A stretch of DNA of 64,000 bases from a beta proteobacterium AAP99 (lineage in GTDB: Bacteria > Pseudomonadota > Gammaproteobacteria > Burkholderiales > Burkholderiaceae_C): the NCBI GenBank assembly GCA_001295775.1, contig LJIA01000005.1, positions 62,001 to 126,000 on the forward strand, written 5' to 3'. The position numbers and the translations under genes are program-made. Positions 24,140 to 32,708 of this stretch are shown one piece after another; the stretch's first letter is position 1, and the number at the start of each line of letters is the position of its first letter. The notes under the pieces are model-generated. The model saw nothing but the letters and a program-made list of their open reading frames with translations. It made no database searches and had not been told where the DNA came from.

Positions 24140-25486
24140 ATGGCCCACGCCCCGCTCAAGCCGCACCTCAGCTTCTCGCAGATCCTGAGCATGAACTTCG
24201 GGTTCTTCGGCATCCAGTTCAGCTTCGGCCTGCAGCAGGCCAACATGACGCCGATCTATCAGATGCTCGGCGCCGAGGGCAAGGAACTGCCGCTGCTTTG
24301 GCTGGCCGGGCCGGTCACCGGGCTGCTGGTGCAGCCGATCATCGGCGCGCTGTCGGACCGCACCACGCACCGCTGGGGCCGGCGCACGCCCTACTTTCTG
24401 TACGGCGCGCTGATCTGCAGCCTGGGGCTGCTGCTCATGCCGTTTTCTCCGGCGCTGTGGTTTGCGGCCAGCCTGCTGTGGATTCTGGACGCCGCCAACA
24501 ACGTCACCATGGAGCCGTATCGCGCCTATGTGAGCGACCGGCTCAACCGTGACCAGCACTCGGCTGGCTTCCTCACGCAAAGCGCCTTCACGGGCCTGGC
24601 GCAGACCACGGCCTATCTGGCGCCAAGCATCCTGGTCTGGCTGGGCATGAGCAAGACGGCGCAAGCGCCCAACGGCATCCCGATCATCGTGGTCAGTGCC
24701 TTCATGATCGGTGCGCTGCTGTCCTTCACCACGGTCTACTTCTCGATCAAGAAGGTGCCGGAGCTGCCGCTCACCGAGGCCGAACGCGCAGAACTGGCCG
24801 CCAAGCCGCGCACCGTCGGTGCCATCCTGTTCGAGATCTGGGATGCCATTCTCACGATGCCGCCCACCATGCGCCGGCTGTGGTGGATGGCACTCTTCCA
24901 GTGGTACGGAATGATGTGCTACTGGCAGTACATCGTGCCCTCGGTGGCCAAGAGCGTCTTTGGCGTGACCGACCCCAAGGCGCCGGGCTATGTGGATGCG
25001 GTGCTCACCAACGGCCAGATCGGCGGCTTCTACAACTTCATCGCCTTCATCGCGGCCTTTGCCATGGTGCCGCTCACGCGCCGCTTCGGCGCCAAGATCA
25101 TGCACGCCATCTGCCTGAGTACCGCGGCGCTGGGCATGTGGATGCTGCCGGGTATCAATGACAAGGCGCTGCTCTTCATCCCCATGCTGGGCATCGGCCT
25201 GGCCTGGGCCAGCATCATGGGCAACCCCTACGTGCTGCTGGCCGGCAGCATTCCGCCGGAGCGCGCCGGGGTCTACATGGGCATCTTCAACATGTTCATC
25301 GTCATCCCGATGATCATCCAGATGCTCACCCTGCCCCTGTACTACGAGCGCCTGCTCGGCGGCGACCCCGGCAACGTGATCCGCCTGGGCGGCGTACTGC
25401 TCGCCTGCGCGGCCGTGGCCGTGCTCTTCGTCAAGACCACAGACACCGAACCCGCTGCCCTGACCGGCGCGCGGGCACCCCATTGA
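24140..25486 (+). CDS. MFS sugar transporter, probably sucrose permease
   Basis: A 448-residue major-facilitator transporter with about 12 membrane segments. The loop 2-3 motif [19 protein letters not shown] is typical of the SUT/SLC45-like sugar:proton symporters found in sucrose loci such as Xanthomonas suxC, and ITMEP-like [13 protein letters not shown] follows. The ATG at 24140 opens [21 protein letters not shown], as in relatives. It lies 28 bases after the kinase gene and precedes sucrose phosphorylase, so it should bring the sugar across the inner membrane after the TonB receptor. Confidence 0.88.
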   Translation: MAHAPLKPHLSFSQILSMNFGFFGIQFSFGLQQANMTPIYQMLGAEGKELPLLWLAGPVTGLLVQPIIGALSDRTTHRWGRRTPYFLYGALICSLGLLLMPFSPALWFAASLLWILDAANNVTMEPYRAYVSDRLNRDQHSAGFLTQSAFTGLAQTTAYLAPSILVWLGMSKTAQAPNGIPIIVVSAFMIGALLSFTTVYFSIKKVPELPLTEAERAELAAKPRTVGAILFEIWDAILTMPPTMRRLWWMALFQWYGMMCYWQYIVPSVAKSVFGVTDPKAPGYVDAVLTNGQIGGFYNFIAFIAAFAMVPLTRRFGAKIMHAICLSTAALGMWMLPGINDKALLFIPMLGIGLAWASIMGNPYVLLAGSIPPERAGVYMGIFNMFIVIPMIIQMLTLPLYYERLLGGDPGNVIRLGGVLLACAAVAVLFVKTTDTEPAALTGARAPH

Positions 25487-25525
25487 GCCCATGCAATGAG
25501 ATACACGTTCAACGCCTTTCGAACG

Positions 25526-25634
25526 CCTGCAGGCCGTAGCGAGCGGTTCAAGCTGCGCGTGAGGAGCGCAGACAGTACGACTAGTACGGCGAGCACCGGA
25601 GCGCGCAGATTGAGCCGCGCAGTAGGCATGCAGG
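25526..25634. repeat. Imperfect fold-back element upstream of sucrose phosphorylase
   Basis: About 109 bp whose ends are imperfect inverted repeats: CCTGCAGGCC...GCGAGCGGTTCAA on the left pairs with TTGAGCCGCGC...GGCATGCAGG on the right, with further symmetry around GTACGACTAGTAC. It looks like a short mobile or REP-type element. It lies inside an open frame of 49 codons (25496-25645) that ends with an ATGA overlap on the next gene, which I consider unlikely to be a gene but which could couple translation. Confidence 0.45.
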
Positions 25635-25641
25635 GGGCCGA

Positions 25642-27123
25642 ATGAAGAACCAGGTTCAACTCATCACCTATGTCGATCGCCTGAGCGGCGGCGACCTCAA
25701 GGGCCTGCACAGCCTGCTCAAGCAAGAGCTCGCAGGCCTGTTCGGCGGCGTGCATCTGCTGCCCTTCTACGACCCCATCGACGGATCGGACGCCGGATTC
25801 GACCCGATCGACCACACGCAGGTGGATTCGCGCCTGGGCACCTGGGCCGACATCAAGGCCCTCACGGCCGACATGGACGTGATGGCCGATGTGATCGTGA
25901 ACCACATGAGCAGCGAATCACCGCAGTTCAAGGACTTTTCTGCCCGCGGCAGCGCCTCGCCCTACAACGGCCTGTTCCTGACCATGGACGCCGTGTTTCC
26001 GCAGGGCGCCACGGAGAAGGATCTGCTCGCCATCTACCGCCCGCGGCCCGGCCTGCCCTTCACCTTCACCACGCTCAAGAACGGCGAGAAGCGCATCCTC
26101 TGGACCACCTTCACGCCGCAGCAGGTGGACATCGACGTGCGCCACCCCGCAGGCGCCGCCTACCTGCACGGCATCCTGCAGACGCTCGCCGCCAGCGGCG
26201 TGAAGATGGTGCGGCTGGACGCCGTGGGCTACGCCATCAAGCGCGCCGGCAGCAGCTGCTTCATGATGCCGGAGACCTACGCCTTCATTGACGAGTTCGC
26301 CAACCAGGCGCGTGGCTTCGGCATCGAGGTGCTGGTGGAGATCCACAGCTACTACCGCACGCAGATCGAGATCGCCAAGCGGGTGGACTGGGTCTATGAC
26401 TTCGCCCTGCCACCGCTGGTGCTGCACGCCTTTGCCTTCAAGACCGCACGCGCCCTCAAAGAGTGGATCCGCATCCGCCCCAACAACGCACTCACCGTGC
26501 TGGACACGCACGACGGCATCGGCATCATCGACATCGGTGCCGACAGCGCGGACCGCGCCGGCAAGCCCGGCCTGGTGCCGCCCGCCGAGCTGGACCGCCT
26601 CGTGGAAGTCATTCACGAGAACAGCCGCGGTGAAAGCCGCAAGGCGACAGGGGCCGCCGCCTCCAACCTGGACCTCTATCAGGTCAACTGCACCTTCTAC
26701 GACGCCATGGCCCGCGACGATGCACGCTACCTGCTCGCCCGCGCCATCCAGTTCTTCCTGCCCGGCGTGCCCCAGGTCTATTACGTGGGCCTCCTGGCCG
26801 GCGAAAACGACATGGATCTGCTTGAGCGCACCCGCGTGGGCCGCGACATCAACCGCGAGTACTTCACGCCCGACACCGTGCGCGGCGCCATGGCCAAACC
26901 CGTAGTGCGCGAGCTGTGCGAACTCATCCGCCTGCGCAACACCCACCCCGCCTTCAACGGCACCTTCGAACTGCTCGGCGGCAGCGACGAACAACTCGCC
27001 CTGCGCTGGGCCGCCGGCGAACACGCCGCCACGCTCAAGGTGGACTTCGCCAGCGGCACCGGCGAACTGCAGGCCACCGGACGGGCTGCTCAATCCTTTG
27101 GGGTGCCGGCGGCGGCCGCCTGA
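25642..27123 (+). CDS. Sucrose phosphorylase (GH13_18)
   Basis: A 493-residue glycoside hydrolase family 13 subfamily 18 enzyme that splits sucrose with phosphate into glucose-1-phosphate and fructose, saving one ATP compared with hydrolysis. The catalytic nucleophile is in MVRLDAVGYA, the acid/base in VLVEIHSYY and the transition-state stabiliser in LDTHDGIGIID. Length and the opening QLITYVDRLSGGDLKGL fit the subfamily; sucrose-6-phosphate phosphorylase is a less likely alternative. There is no signal peptide, so it is cytoplasmic. It completes the LacI-TonB-kinase-MFS locus. Confidence 0.92.
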   Translation: MKNQVQLITYVDRLSGGDLKGLHSLLKQELAGLFGGVHLLPFYDPIDGSDAGFDPIDHTQVDSRLGTWADIKALTADMDVMADVIVNHMSSESPQFKDFSARGSASPYNGLFLTMDAVFPQGATEKDLLAIYRPRPGLPFTFTTLKNGEKRILWTTFTPQQVDIDVRHPAGAAYLHGILQTLAASGVKMVRLDAVGYAIKRAGSSCFMMPETYAFIDEFANQARGFGIEVLVEIHSYYRTQIEIAKRVDWVYDFALPPLVLHAFAFKTARALKEWIRIRPNNALTVLDTHDGIGIIDIGADSADRAGKPGLVPPAELDRLVEVIHENSRGESRKATGAAASNLDLYQVNCTFYDAMARDDARYLLARAIQFFLPGVPQVYYVGLLAGENDMDLLERTRVGRDINREYFTPDTVRGAMAKPVVRELCELIRLRNTHPAFNGTFELLGGSDEQLALRWAAGEHAATLKVDFASGTGELQATGRAAQSFGVPAAAA

Positions 27124-27172
27124 GCAGGCGCACACGCACGATCCAAGGCGCTCGGGGAGCAATCCTTGAGGG

Positions 27173-27238
27173 CCTTTCCGCTTGTCCCATGCGGCTTTCC
27201 AGCCACTTTGGCCTGAAGAACCGCATCCAGAGCCGATC
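27173..27238 (-). repeat. 66-bp dispersed repeat, family A, copy 2
   Basis: Minus-orientation copy, 49 bases after the sucrose phosphorylase stop. On the plus strand it reads CCTTTCCGCTTGTCCCATGCGG, then the inner fold-back, ending at GATC (27235). The following 27239-27399 contains a further GC-rich imperfect inverted repeat and the hairpin TGCCATGCAATGGCA (27351-27365); no gene is supported there. Confidence 0.85.
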
Positions 27239-27399
27239 TCGCCAATCAACTTCCGGCCGGCACCGCGGCGGTGCAGTGGCGTCGCACGGCGCTACCCGGC
27301 GTGGCGTGGCTTCGTACCGACGCGGGAAGTACGAGCGCCCGGCAGCGGCGTGCCATGCAATGGCATCGCGCAATGCTGCGAAGCCCACAGACCCACACC

Positions 27400-27798
27400 A
27401 TGCTCCAGACGCTCCTGTCACCGCTCGGCATCCCGGGCATCTTTCTTATTGCACAGGCCGTGCTGCTGGCTTGGGCGCCGAGCCTGCAACTGGACAGGTG
27501 CGTGTGGCGGGTGAGCGTCGGCTGCGCGGCGCTGGCCTACAGCGTCTCTGCGAGCTGGGTGATCGTCTACACGCAGCGGCCGGGGTCCACATTCAGCGTG
27601 TCCTTGAGCGATCTGCCCTACGTGCTCGGCAGCATGACAACGTGCTTGCTGCCGTTTGCACTGGTCGGTGTCGTGTGGAGTCTGTTCCGCACCGACAAGC
27701 CTTCCACAGCGCTCAAGCTCACGCTGCTCGCAATCGCCGTCCTGTTGGCACCCTCCATGCCCTGGCTGGCGATCAGCTGGTTCCTGATGGGTGTTTGA
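27400..27798 (+). CDS. Small hypothetical membrane protein
   Basis: An open frame of 132 residues with four predicted hydrophobic segments (about residues 8-27, 36-56, 68-92 and 107-131) separated by short polar loops, one containing QRPGSTFS. I recognise no family. Start ATG at 27400 gives a hydrophobic N-terminus consistent with a membrane protein. It lies alone between two copies of dispersed repeats, with no clear SD. Codon use is less GC-biased at the third position than in neighbours, and it may be a recent or weakly expressed gene. Confidence 0.5.
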   Translation: MLQTLLSPLGIPGIFLIAQAVLLAWAPSLQLDRCVWRVSVGCAALAYSVSASWVIVYTQRPGSTFSVSLSDLPYVLGSMTTCLLPFALVGVVWSLFRTDKPSTALKLTLLAIAVLLAPSMPWLAISWFLMGV

Positions 27799-27823
27799 GT
27801 GGTACGCCAGATCGAGCCAACGA

Positions 27824-27988
27824 GCCTTTCCGCTTGTCTGGCGCCGAGGCAGGGGTTTCGCGGCGCACCGCGACGTGCCGGCTGAGGAGCGAGCGCCTGC
27901 CAGCGCGAGCCCCCTGCGCCACTGACCTCGCTTGTCTGGCGCGGCTTTCCAGCCACTTTGCCCTGAAAAGCCGCATCCAGAGCCGATC
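27824..27988 (-). repeat. Family A repeat split by a family B element (composite copy 3)
   Basis: The head GCCTTTCCGCTTGTCTGGCGC (27824-27844) and the remaining A body (from 27929 to 27988) are separated by about 84 bp. The 14-bp sequence CGCTTGTCTGGCGC occurs on both sides (27831-27844 and 27929-27942), as if duplicated on insertion. The inserted part, read on the minus strand, contains GGGGCTCGCGCTGGCAGGCGC and GCGAAACCCCT, matching the B element at 40711-40787. Confidence 0.7.
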
Positions 27989-28092
27989 TCGCTTTCAGCA
28001 TCCGGGCGTGGCGCGCTGTCGCGATCGCGCAAATGGGGCTGCCGGAAGCCGCTGCCCGGCCATTACGATCCCTGAGCTTCAAGGGGGGCTTT

Positions 28093-29181
28093 ATGGAAGG
28101 CGACAGCCGGCGGGCCGAAGCTCGCAACTACGTGCACATTCTGTTTGACGATCTGGTGCAACGCGGGGGCTCGGACCTCTACCTCACCGCCGGGGCGGCG
28201 CCGCGGGCCAAGGTGCGCGGTGTCACGCAGGCGCTCAGTTCCGAAGCGCTGGCGCCCGGCGAATGTGCGCATCTGGCCTTTGCCCTGCTCACGCCGCAGC
28301 AGCATGCGCAGTTTGAGCAGGACAAGGAGCTCAACTTTGCCTATGCCCTGCCCGGCGGCCAGCGCTTTCGGGTGAACCTGCACTACCAGCGCGGCGAGGT
28401 CTCGCTGGTGGCGCGCGCCGTAAACAGCAGCATCCCGAGCATCAGCGCCCTGGGCCTGCCCGCGCAGGTAGAAAAGCTCGCCATGGTGGAGCGCGGCCTG
28501 GTGCTGGTGGTGGGCGCCACGGGCTCGGGCAAGAGCACGACCATGGCGGCCATGATCAACCACCGCGCTGCCCTGCGCAGCGGCCACATCCTCACGGTGG
28601 AAGACCCGATCGAGTACGTCTTTGCTCACCAGGCCAGCACCGTGAACCAGCGCGAGGTGGGCACCGACACGCACAGCTTCTCCGACGCGCTGCGCAACTC
28701 CATGCGCCAGGCGCCAGACACCATCGTCATCGGCGAGATCCGTGACCGCGACGCGATGATGCAGGCCATCACCTACGCCGAGACCGGCCACCTCTGCCTG
28801 GCCACCCTGCACGCCAACAACGCCAATCAGGCCATCAAGCGCGTGCTCAACTTCTTCCCGGAAACCGCCCACCGCCAGGTGCTCAATGACCTCTCACTCA
28901 ACCTGAAGGCCTGCATCTCGCAGCGCCTGCTGCGCGGCCGGCAGGGCCAGCTGGTGCTGGCCTGCGAGGTGATGATGCAGAGCGCCTACATCGCCGACCT
29001 GATCGAAAAAGGCGCCATCGACGAGATCAAGGCCGCCATGGCCAAGAGCACCGAAGTCGGCATGCTCACCTTCGACCAGTGCCTGTACGAACTCTGGAAG
29101 ACCGCCAAGATCGACACCGAAACCGCGCTCAGCCAAGCGGATTCACGGACGGATTTGGGGTTGAAGATGAAGTTGGGGTGA
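28093..29181 (+). CDS. pilU: Type IV pilus retraction ATPase PilU/PilT family
   Basis: A 362-residue secretion ATPase. Walker A GATGSGKST begins at about residue 141. The Asp box VEDPIEYVF, Walker B-region TIVIGEIRDRDAM and His box TGHLCLATLHANNA follow, all typical of PilT/PilU motors that depolymerise pilin at the inner membrane. The N-terminal GGSDLYLTAGAAPRAKVRG is shared by the group. Length and C-terminus fit PilU better than PilT, but no partner pilT is in the window. An SD-like AAGGGGGG precedes the ATG at 28093. Confidence 0.85.
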   Translation: MEGDSRRAEARNYVHILFDDLVQRGGSDLYLTAGAAPRAKVRGVTQALSSEALAPGECAHLAFALLTPQQHAQFEQDKELNFAYALPGGQRFRVNLHYQRGEVSLVARAVNSSIPSISALGLPAQVEKLAMVERGLVLVVGATGSGKSTTMAAMINHRAALRSGHILTVEDPIEYVFAHQASTVNQREVGTDTHSFSDALRNSMRQAPDTIVIGEIRDRDAMMQAITYAETGHLCLATLHANNANQAIKRVLNFFPETAHRQVLNDLSLNLKACISQRLLRGRQGQLVLACEVMMQSAYIADLIEKGAIDEIKAAMAKSTEVGMLTFDQCLYELWKTAKIDTETALSQADSRTDLGLKMKLG

Positions 29182-29254
29182 GGAGCGGGCAACCGCTTGC
29201 GCGGTCATTGGTGCCTTTGCGACCTCATCATATGGACAGAGCGCCGCCAAGCGC

Positions 29255-29695
29255 TCAGGCAGGAGCCCGGCCGACGCGCTTGCGTGCGCCCGATTCCTTC
29301 GTTGCTGAAGCCTTTGATGCTCGAACTTGGTAGGTGACACGTTCTTCGTTGACGGACAGCTCGCTGCCATCCACACGACTCAGCCGCTGCAACGCATAGG
29401 TGTTCAGGCTCACACCTTGTTCTGCGGCGTTCACTGCCAACGCGCGATGAAGCTCGGACGGCATGCGCAGAACGAAGCGGCCACTGAACTTCTTGGTGGC
29501 CAGTGGTTCGGGCGGCGCTTCGCCGGCCTTTCTCATGTCAGCGACGACGTCCTTCACAAGAGCTCGGATGCCGGAGAAGGCCTTGGCAGCGTCCTTGTCG
29601 AGCCATGACAAGGAGGAAAACTCAGCGCATGTGCCGACAAACTCACCGTCTTCGGCGCTGAAGCTCACGCGATACGTGTAGTGGTCGATGTTCAT
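29255..29695 (-). CDS. hicB: HicB family antitoxin with ribbon-helix-helix domain
   Basis: A 146-residue antitoxin from the ATG at 29695. The N-terminal HicB-like fold starts YTYRVSFSAEDGEFVGTCAEF and SLSWLDKDAAKAFSGI. The C-terminal half holds an Arc/MetJ-type ribbon-helix-helix region, SGRFVLRMPSELHRALAVNA followed by LNTYALQRLSR, which would bind the operator. A Lys/Arg-rich tail ends it. Its ATG overlaps the TGA of the toxin gene (ATGA). The toxin comes first, the normal hicAB order. HicB should bind and block HicA and repress the operon. Confidence 0.85.
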   Translation of the reverse strand: MNIDHYTYRVSFSAEDGEFVGTCAEFSSLSWLDKDAAKAFSGIRALVKDVVADMRKAGEAPPEPLATKKFSGRFVLRMPSELHRALAVNAAEQGVSLNTYALQRLSRVDGSELSVNEERVTYQVRASKASATKESGARKRVGRAPA

Positions 29696-29958
29696 GGTTT
29701 CTCCCTCATGGACGCGAGCCGGTCGATTGCGGCGAGCACTTGGCGCACCTGGTAGGCCTTGGCCTGGGTGCCGCTGCGCTGGATGTTGACGCGCGGGTCG
29801 CCTGCCCAGGGGGTCTTGTAGACATGGTGACTGGAGCCGCTGATGCGCGGCGGGCCAAAGAAGTGCTCGCAGACTTTGGCCAGGTCCCTGAACTTGACTG
29901 CAGCAGGGGCGCTGCGGAACTCGTCGATCAGGGCCTGGATGCGGTCGGCTGGCGGCAT
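29692..29958 (-). CDS. hicA: HicA-type mRNA interferase toxin
   Basis: An 88-residue toxin of the longer HicA type. The core GSSHHVYKTP holds the histidine expected for RNA cleavage, followed by VNIQRSG and the late helix AYQVRQVLAAIDRL. HicA toxins fold like a dsRNA-binding domain and cut mRNA during stress. The N-terminal 30 residues (ADRIQALIDEFRSAPAAVKF) add a helix not found in the shortest HicA proteins. No SD is visible ahead of the ATG, which lies 8 bases beyond an 18-bp palindrome. Confidence 0.82.
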   Translation of the reverse strand: MPPADRIQALIDEFRSAPAAVKFRDLAKVCEHFFGPPRISGSSHHVYKTPWAGDPRVNIQRSGTQAKAYQVRQVLAAIDRLASMREKP

Positions 29959-29966
29959 CGGAGAAT

Positions 29967-29984
29967 GATACTGCAGGCAGTATC
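29967..29984. promoter_or_regulatory. hicAB operator palindrome GATACTGC-AG-GCAGTATC
   Basis: A perfect 18-bp palindrome centred 17 bases upstream of the hicA start. It fits a ribbon-helix-helix antitoxin site and probably mediates autorepression. Read toward hicA, TATCAT at its edge could be a -10 element; the start of transcription would then fall on or very near the ATG, giving little or no leader. Confidence 0.65.
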
Positions 29985-30004
29985 AAATTGGCGAGGTGCG
30001 GGCC

Positions 30005-31390
30005 TCAACACTCCACAATATTCACCGCCAGCCCCCCGCGCGCCGTCTCCTTGTATTTGAGCGACATGTCGGCGCCGGTTTCGCGCATGGTCTTGATGAC
30101 CTTGTCCAGGCTCACGTAGTGGCTGCCGTCGCCGTGCAGGGCCATGCGGGCGGCGTTGATGGCTTTCACACTCGCAATGGCGTTGCGCTCGATGCAGGGG
30201 ATCTGCACCAGGCCGCCCACGGGGTCGCAGGTCAGGCCGAGGTGGTGTTCCATGCCGATCTCTGCGGCGTTTTCCACCTGCGCGGGCGTGCCGCCGAGCA
30301 CGGCGCACAGGGCGCCGGCGGCCATGGAGCAGGCCACGCCCACCTCGCCCTGGCAGCCCACTTCCGCGCCGCTGATGGATGCGTTTTCCTTGTAGAGAAT
30401 GCCGATGGCGGCGGCGGTGAGCAGGAAGTCCTGCACGCCCTGCTCACTGGCGCCGGGCACGTGGCGGCTGTAGTAGTGCAGCACGGCCGGGATGATGCCG
30501 GCCGCGCCATTGGTGGGCGCCGTGACCACGCGGCCGCCGGCGGCGTTTTCCTCGTTCACGGCCAGGGCGTAGAGGTTCACCCAGTCCATCACGGCCAGGG
30601 GGTCTTGCCCGGCGGGGGTGCTTGAGAGCTTGCGGTGCAGCGCCGCCGCGCGCCGCTTGACCTTGAAGCCGCCGGGCAGTACGCCCTCGGTGGCGCAGCC
30701 GCGGGCCACGCAGGCCTGCATGGTGGCCCAGATGCGCGCGAGGCCTTCGTCAATCTGCGCGTCGCTGCGCCAATGCCGTTCGTTCACGCGCATGAGCTGG
30801 GCGATGCTCATGCCCTGCTGGGCGCACAGCGCGAGCAGTTCCTCGCCGCTGCGGAATGACATGGGCAGCACGGTGCTGGTGGGCACGATGCGCGCGGCGC
30901 GGGCGCGGTCGCCGGCCAGCTCGCCACTGACCACAAAGCCACCGCCCACGGAGTAATAGGTCTTCTCGAACAGCAGCTTGCCGCTGGCCGCGAGCGCGCT
31001 GCACACCATGCCGTTGGCATGAAAGGGCAGCTGCTCGCGCGCAAAGAAGAGCATGTCTTCGCGCTCGACGAAGCGCACGCGCTTCTTGCCCACCAGCTCA
31101 AGGGACTGCTCGGCACGGATGGCGGCGAGCAGCGCGGGCACGTCATCAATGGGCACGGTTTCCGGGTCATGCCCGGCCAGGCCGAGCAGCACGGCCACAT
31201 CCGTGCCGTGGCCCTTGCCCGTGGCGCCCAGCGAGCCGTAGAGCTTCACCCGCACGCGGTCCACGGCGTCCATGTGGCCTTCGCGGCGCAGGCGCTCGCC
31301 AAACAGCCGCGCGGCGCGCATGGGGCCGACGGTGTGGGAGGACGAGGGGCCGATGCCGATCTTGAAGAGGTCGAAGACGCTGACTGCCAT
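30005..31390 (-). CDS. sdaA: L-serine ammonia-lyase (serine dehydratase), iron-sulfur type
   Basis: A 461-residue single-chain L-serine deaminase converting serine to pyruvate and ammonia with an oxygen-sensitive 4Fe-4S cluster. The beta domain begins [20 protein letters not shown]. The alpha domain contains [17 protein letters not shown] and the cysteines in [21 protein letters not shown] and IPCIERN that bind the cluster. The length equals E. coli SdaA. It sits a few kilobases from gcvPHT on the same strand and would drain serine made from glycine. hicAB follows downstream. Confidence 0.93.
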   Translation of the reverse strand: MAVSVFDLFKIGIGPSSSHTVGPMRAARLFGERLRREGHMDAVDRVRVKLYGSLGATGKGHGTDVAVLLGLAGHDPETVPIDDVPALLAAIRAEQSLELVGKKRVRFVEREDMLFFAREQLPFHANGMVCSALAASGKLLFEKTYYSVGGGFVVSGELAGDRARAARIVPTSTVLPMSFRSGEELLALCAQQGMSIAQLMRVNERHWRSDAQIDEGLARIWATMQACVARGCATEGVLPGGFKVKRRAAALHRKLSSTPAGQDPLAVMDWVNLYALAVNEENAAGGRVVTAPTNGAAGIIPAVLHYYSRHVPGASEQGVQDFLLTAAAIGILYKENASISGAEVGCQGEVGVACSMAAGALCAVLGGTPAQVENAAEIGMEHHLGLTCDPVGGLVQIPCIERNAIASVKAINAARMALHGDGSHYVSLDKVIKTMRETGADMSLKYKETARGGLAVNIVEC

Positions 31391-31465
31391 GGTGTGGGGT
31401 TCGCTTCAGTTTGTCTCTATCTATTAGTAGTAGGCGCAGCGGCGCGGCTGGCGGTTCATTTCTTG

Positions 31466-31552
31466 CCCCTCCCCCTGCCTGCAGGGGGAGGTTTGGAGGG
31501 GGTCAGGCACTAGCTGGAACCCCACCCTAACCCTCCCCTGCGCGCAGGGGAG
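31466..31552. repeat. Three-stem palindromic intergenic element
   Basis: Bases 31469-31490 fold as CTCCCCCTG-CCTG-CAGGGGGAG and 31533-31552 is the perfect palindrome CTCCCCTGCGCGCAGGGGAG. Between them AGGTTTGGAGGGGGT (31489) can pair with ACCCCACCCTAACC (31519). The whole forms a clover-like structure between sdaA and the hydrolase, as in short non-autonomous (MITE- or REP-like) elements. No second copy is in the window. Confidence 0.55.
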
Positions 31553-31616
31553 CGGCCTCGGCGCACTTGCTGCGGCGGAATCTCCGTACATCCGCTCGCA
31601 TTGAGGCGCCAAGAAC

Positions 31617-32672
31617 CTAAATCGAGATTGGCGGCGGCTTTGGCCCCGGCGCCGGCGGCGGGCCGCGTTCGATCTCGGGGCGCTGCCACTGAAGCTCGGG
31701 CAGCTTTGGCACAAACACGGGAGCCGGATCCGCTGCGGCCACCCATCTGTTCATCATCTCAAGCACGCTGCGACGAACATCGGCCCGCCGCATGGCGTCG
31801 ATGTGCTGGCCGTCGTCGATGGCGATCATGGCCGCGCGGTTCGCCGTCGCAGACAAGGCGCGGACGATGTTTTGCCCGTTGTCGAAGTCCACCACCCGAT
31901 CCAGCTTCCCGTGAATGACAAGTGTGGGCACGCTCACCTTGGCCGCGGCCGTGACCGGGTCCTTCTCCGGGCCCGGCAGCAGCTTCACCCCGGCAGGGGC
32001 CAGGGCGCCCAACACCGCGCTCCTGGCGGCGGCCTCGCGCGCAATGCCGCGGTAGCTGGCGAAGGCGCTGTCGATGATGGCGCCGCGCACCCCGGCGCTG
32101 TCTTGCGCGAGCAGGCGCAGCGCGGTGGCGCCGCCCAGGCTCTGGCCAAAGACCACGATGCGCTGCGCGTCCACGCCCGGCTGCTGGCGCAGGGCCTTGA
32201 GTGCGGCCTGCGCGTCTTCCACCACGCCGTCCAGCGTGGGGCGGCCCTGGCTTTGGCCGAAGCCGCGGTAGTCAAAGGTGAGTACGTGCCAACCTTCAGC
32301 CGGCAGCCAGGCCACGCTGGGCAAGTGGTTGCTCACGTTGGCGGCGTTGCCGTGCAGGTGCAGCACGGTGCCCTTGGCTTTCTGGCCCGGCGCGAGTTGG
32401 GCGGGCAGCCACCAGCCATGCAGGCGGCTGCCGTCCGGGGCGTTGAAGTAGAGATCTTGGGCAGTGAGGCCGAACTGTGCCGGGGTGCTGTAGGCCTGCT
32501 GGTCCGGGTGGAAGAACATGCGCTCCACGCAGCCGGTGGTGGTGGCCAGCAGCGCGGCCAGCCCCAGAGCGAACAGCCCGCGGCGCAGGCGCGTTGGCGA
32601 TGGCCGCAGGAATGATGGCCGCAAGAACGGCGGCCTCAGGCGGCCCAGGGACGCTTCAACGAGATTCGGCAT
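31617..32672 (-). CDS. Alpha/beta hydrolase lipoprotein (BEM46/ABHD17-like)
   Basis: A 351-residue protein from the ATG at 32672, with a lipoprotein signal whose lipobox is LATTTGC. The alpha/beta-hydrolase fold follows: LHLHGNAANVSNHLP (oxyanion region), the FDYRGFGQSQGRPT strand, nucleophile elbow VFGQSLGGATAL, the acid in VIHGKLDRVVDF and the histidine in DDGQHIDAM. This pattern is that of the BEM46/ABHD13/ABHD17 group, often thioesterases or lipases; the substrate is unknown. The tail is proline-rich. An alternative start at 32759 would lie inside the upstream repeat. Confidence 0.82.
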   Translation of the reverse strand: MPNLVEASLGRLRPPFLRPSFLRPSPTRLRRGLFALGLAALLATTTGCVERMFFHPDQQAYSTPAQFGLTAQDLYFNAPDGSRLHGWWLPAQLAPGQKAKGTVLHLHGNAANVSNHLPSVAWLPAEGWHVLTFDYRGFGQSQGRPTLDGVVEDAQAALKALRQQPGVDAQRIVVFGQSLGGATALRLLAQDSAGVRGAIIDSAFASYRGIAREAAARSAVLGALAPAGVKLLPGPEKDPVTAAAKVSVPTLVIHGKLDRVVDFDNGQNIVRALSATANRAAMIAIDDGQHIDAMRRADVRRSVLEMMNRWVAAADPAPVFVPKLPELQWQRPEIERGPPPAPGPKPPPISI

Positions 32673-32708
32673 GAGATGCGCACGCTCCACAGCCCCCTGA
32701 AACACCCG

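Noticed and set aside
25496-25645. A 49-codon gene between the MFS and phosphorylase genes
   Set aside because: The sequence is dominated by a fold-back repeat and has no family similarity; kept only as a possible coupling frame.
27239-27399. A second mobile element after the family A copy
   Set aside because: Only imperfect symmetry and a 6-bp hairpin are visible; no related copy in the window.
29255-29984. Possible defence island around hicAB
   Set aside because: Neighbours are pilU and sdaA, both housekeeping; no other defence genes.
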